From CAYYMX01 sp964473045 (GTDB lineage: Bacteria; Pseudomonadota; Alphaproteobacteria; Methylaequorales; Methylaequoraceae), in the NCBI GenBank assembly GCA_964473045.1, contig CAYYMX010000065.1:1-7890 (forward strand): a stretch of 7,890 bases of DNA, given 5' to 3'. The notes under the pieces are model-generated. The model ran no database searches, was not told the origin of the DNA, and saw only the letters and a program-made list of their open reading frames with translations. Every line of letters begins with the position of its first letter. Positions within the stretch are counted from its first letter, which is position 1. This document shows, in pieces, positions 7,063 through 7,890 of the stretch. The position numbers were made by a program, and so were the translations under genes.

Positions 7063-7890
7063 TATCTGTCAATCTCTCCAAAAACAACATCTAAACTACC
7101 TATAATTGCAACAAGATCGGATAGCATATGACCTTTAGATAAAAACTCAGTTGCTTGCAACAAAGAAAACCCTGGAGCTCTAATTTTGCATCTATACGGC
7201 CTATTAGTTCCATCTGAAATCAAATAAACACCAAATTCACCTTTTGGAGCCTCAACAGATGTATAAGTTTCTCCAACTGGGACATGAAAACCTTCAGTAA
7301 ATAATTTAAAATGATTTATTAATGACTCCATTGATGTCTTCATTAGTTTTCTTTTTGGCGGAACTACTCTGGGGTCATCACTAATACACCTACCGTCAGG
7401 CATTTTTTTAATGCATTGTTCTATTATACTTATTGATTGTCTCATCTCTTCAACCCTAACTAAAAACCTTTCAAAACAATCCCCGTTAGTCCCAGTTGGT
7501 ATCTTGAAATCCATTTCTTCATAGCACTCATATGGCTGGTTTTTTCTTAAATCCCAGTTCACTCCTGAGGCACGTAAACATGGTCCAGTAAAACCCTTAT
7601 CTAAAGCATCATTCATACTAATTTTTCCAATCTCTACAGTTCTTTGTCTAAAAATTCTATTGGTCTCGAGTAATTTTTCTAAATCATCAATTTTCTTAGG
7701 AAATCTATTACAAAAAATTTTTACATCTTCAAGTAAACCTTCTGGCAAATCTTTGTGAACACCTCCAGGCCTAAAATAAGCAGCATGAAGACGAGCACCT
7801 GAAACTCTTTCATAAAATTCCAGTAAAACTTCTCTTTCTTCAAAAAGCCATAAAAAAGGAGTCATGGCACCAACATCAAGCGCAAATGTA
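7062..7890 (-). CDS. nuoD: NADH-quinone oxidoreductase subunit D (NuoD), 5' end beyond the window
   Basis: NuoD is the 49-kDa-type subunit, related to the large subunit of [NiFe] hydrogenases, that forms the quinone-reduction site with NuoB and NuoH. The C-terminal 275 residues are present of a protein usually about 390-400 long. The frame stays open to the right edge, where it encodes TFALDVGA before the Met at 7865, so that Met is internal (the family reads ALDVGAMTPFLW here). Recognisable blocks are FEEREVLLEFYERVSGARLH, YFRPGGVHKDLP, NWDLRKNQPYECYEEMDF, the FERFLVRVEEMRQS helix, EAPKGEFGVYLISDGTNRPY, KIRAPGFSLLQATEF, and the universal C-terminus VVFGEIDR. The quinone-site His and Tyr near the N-terminus lie outside the window and cannot be checked. 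No fusion with nuoC can be judged from this part, but the gene context and sequence type suggest a separate nuoC. Confidence 0.98.
   Translation of the reverse strand, partial: TFALDVGAMTPFLWLFEEREVLLEFYERVSGARLHAAYFRPGGVHKDLPEGLLEDVKIFCNRFPKKIDDLEKLLETNRIFRQRTVEIGKISMNDALDKGFTGPCLRASGVNWDLRKNQPYECYEEMDFKIPTGTNGDCFERFLVRVEEMRQSISIIEQCIKKMPDGRCISDDPRVVPPKRKLMKTSMESLINHFKLFTEGFHVPVGETYTSVEAPKGEFGVYLISDGTNRPYRCKIRAPGFSLLQATEFLSKGHMLSDLVAIIGSLDVVFGEIDR
7074..7079 (-). promoter_or_regulatory. possible Shine-Dalgarno site for nuoE
   Basis: GGAGAG on the minus strand lies 11 bases before the nuoE ATG, inside the last codons of nuoD (FGEIDR). The spacing is a little long. The TAATG junction would also allow direct re-initiation after nuoD. 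Confidence 0.4.

Larger units (their letters stand above)
1..7890 (-). other. nuo (complex I) operon segment, nuoD-E-F-G-H-I-J-K-L
   Basis: Nine complex I genes lie head to tail on one strand in the canonical bacterial order. Junctions are tight: nuoD/nuoE share one base (TAATG), nuoE/nuoF overlap by four (ATGA), nuoF/nuoG share one base (TAATG), nuoG-nuoH has 15 bases between, nuoH-nuoI 22, nuoI-nuoJ 0, nuoJ-nuoK 8 and nuoK-nuoL 4. I see no promoter, terminator or inserted accessory gene, so a single polycistronic transcript with translational coupling is the simple reading (inference). The promoter is probably upstream of nuoA, beyond the right edge. Confidence 0.95.

Noticed and set aside
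7863..7865. The Met codon at 7865 as the start of nuoD.
   Set aside because: The frame continues upstream with TFALDVGA, the usual NuoD sequence before this Met, so the gene is cut by the window edge.
1..7890. A previously undescribed system, CRISPR array, mobile element, tRNA or rRNA.
   Set aside because: The whole window is accounted for by known complex I genes; I saw no direct-repeat array, transposase, RNA gene or unexplained gap.

Overview
The window is an internal stretch of one respiratory complex I (proton-translocating NADH:quinone oxidoreductase) operon, read entirely on the minus strand. In transcription order it carries nuoD (3' part only), nuoE, nuoF, nuoG, nuoH, nuoI, nuoJ, nuoK and nuoL (5' part only). 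Both end genes are cut by the window edge, not broken. nuoA-C would be expected beyond the right edge and nuoM-N beyond the left edge; that is inference from the usual gene order.

The DNA is strongly AT-rich (roughly 30% G+C by eye), genes abut or overlap by 0-4 bases, and there is no non-coding stretch longer than about 22 bases. The proteins are of the alphaproteobacterial/mitochondrial type: nuoC and nuoD are evidently separate, NuoG lacks the N7 cluster ligands, NuoE ends in a GPQ...R.GSEP tail, and NuoI is a short 8Fe ferredoxin subunit with one N-terminal membrane-associated helix. This fits a small-genome, AT-rich alphaproteobacterium such as a SAR11-like marine lineage, but the sequence alone does not fix the taxon. 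TGA serves as a stop (nuoE) and Trp is TGG, so the genetic code is standard.

Layout from right to left: 7890-7062 nuoD (quinone-site subunit, peripheral arm); 7062-6466 nuoE (N1a); 6469-5195 nuoF (FMN, NADH, N3); 5195-3153 nuoG (N1b, N4, N5); 3137-2154 nuoH (membrane subunit at the arm junction); 2131-1643 nuoI (N6a/N6b); 1642-1061 nuoJ; 1052-750 nuoK; 745-1 nuoL (antiporter-like proton pump). Electrons run NADH to FMN to the NuoE/F/G clusters, then NuoI, then quinone at the NuoD/NuoH interface. Coupling passes through H, J and K to the pump subunits L, M and N. All cofactor-ligand and key membrane-charge residues I could check inside the window are present, so the complex looks functional.

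I found no unknown system here. The points worth a second look are modest: a 13-bp-arm perfect inverted repeat inside nuoL, a TTG start for nuoL with its Shine-Dalgarno site inside nuoK, a lone Cys beside the lost N7 site of NuoG, and several sense-strand A9-A10 tracts where slippage would quickly terminate translation.
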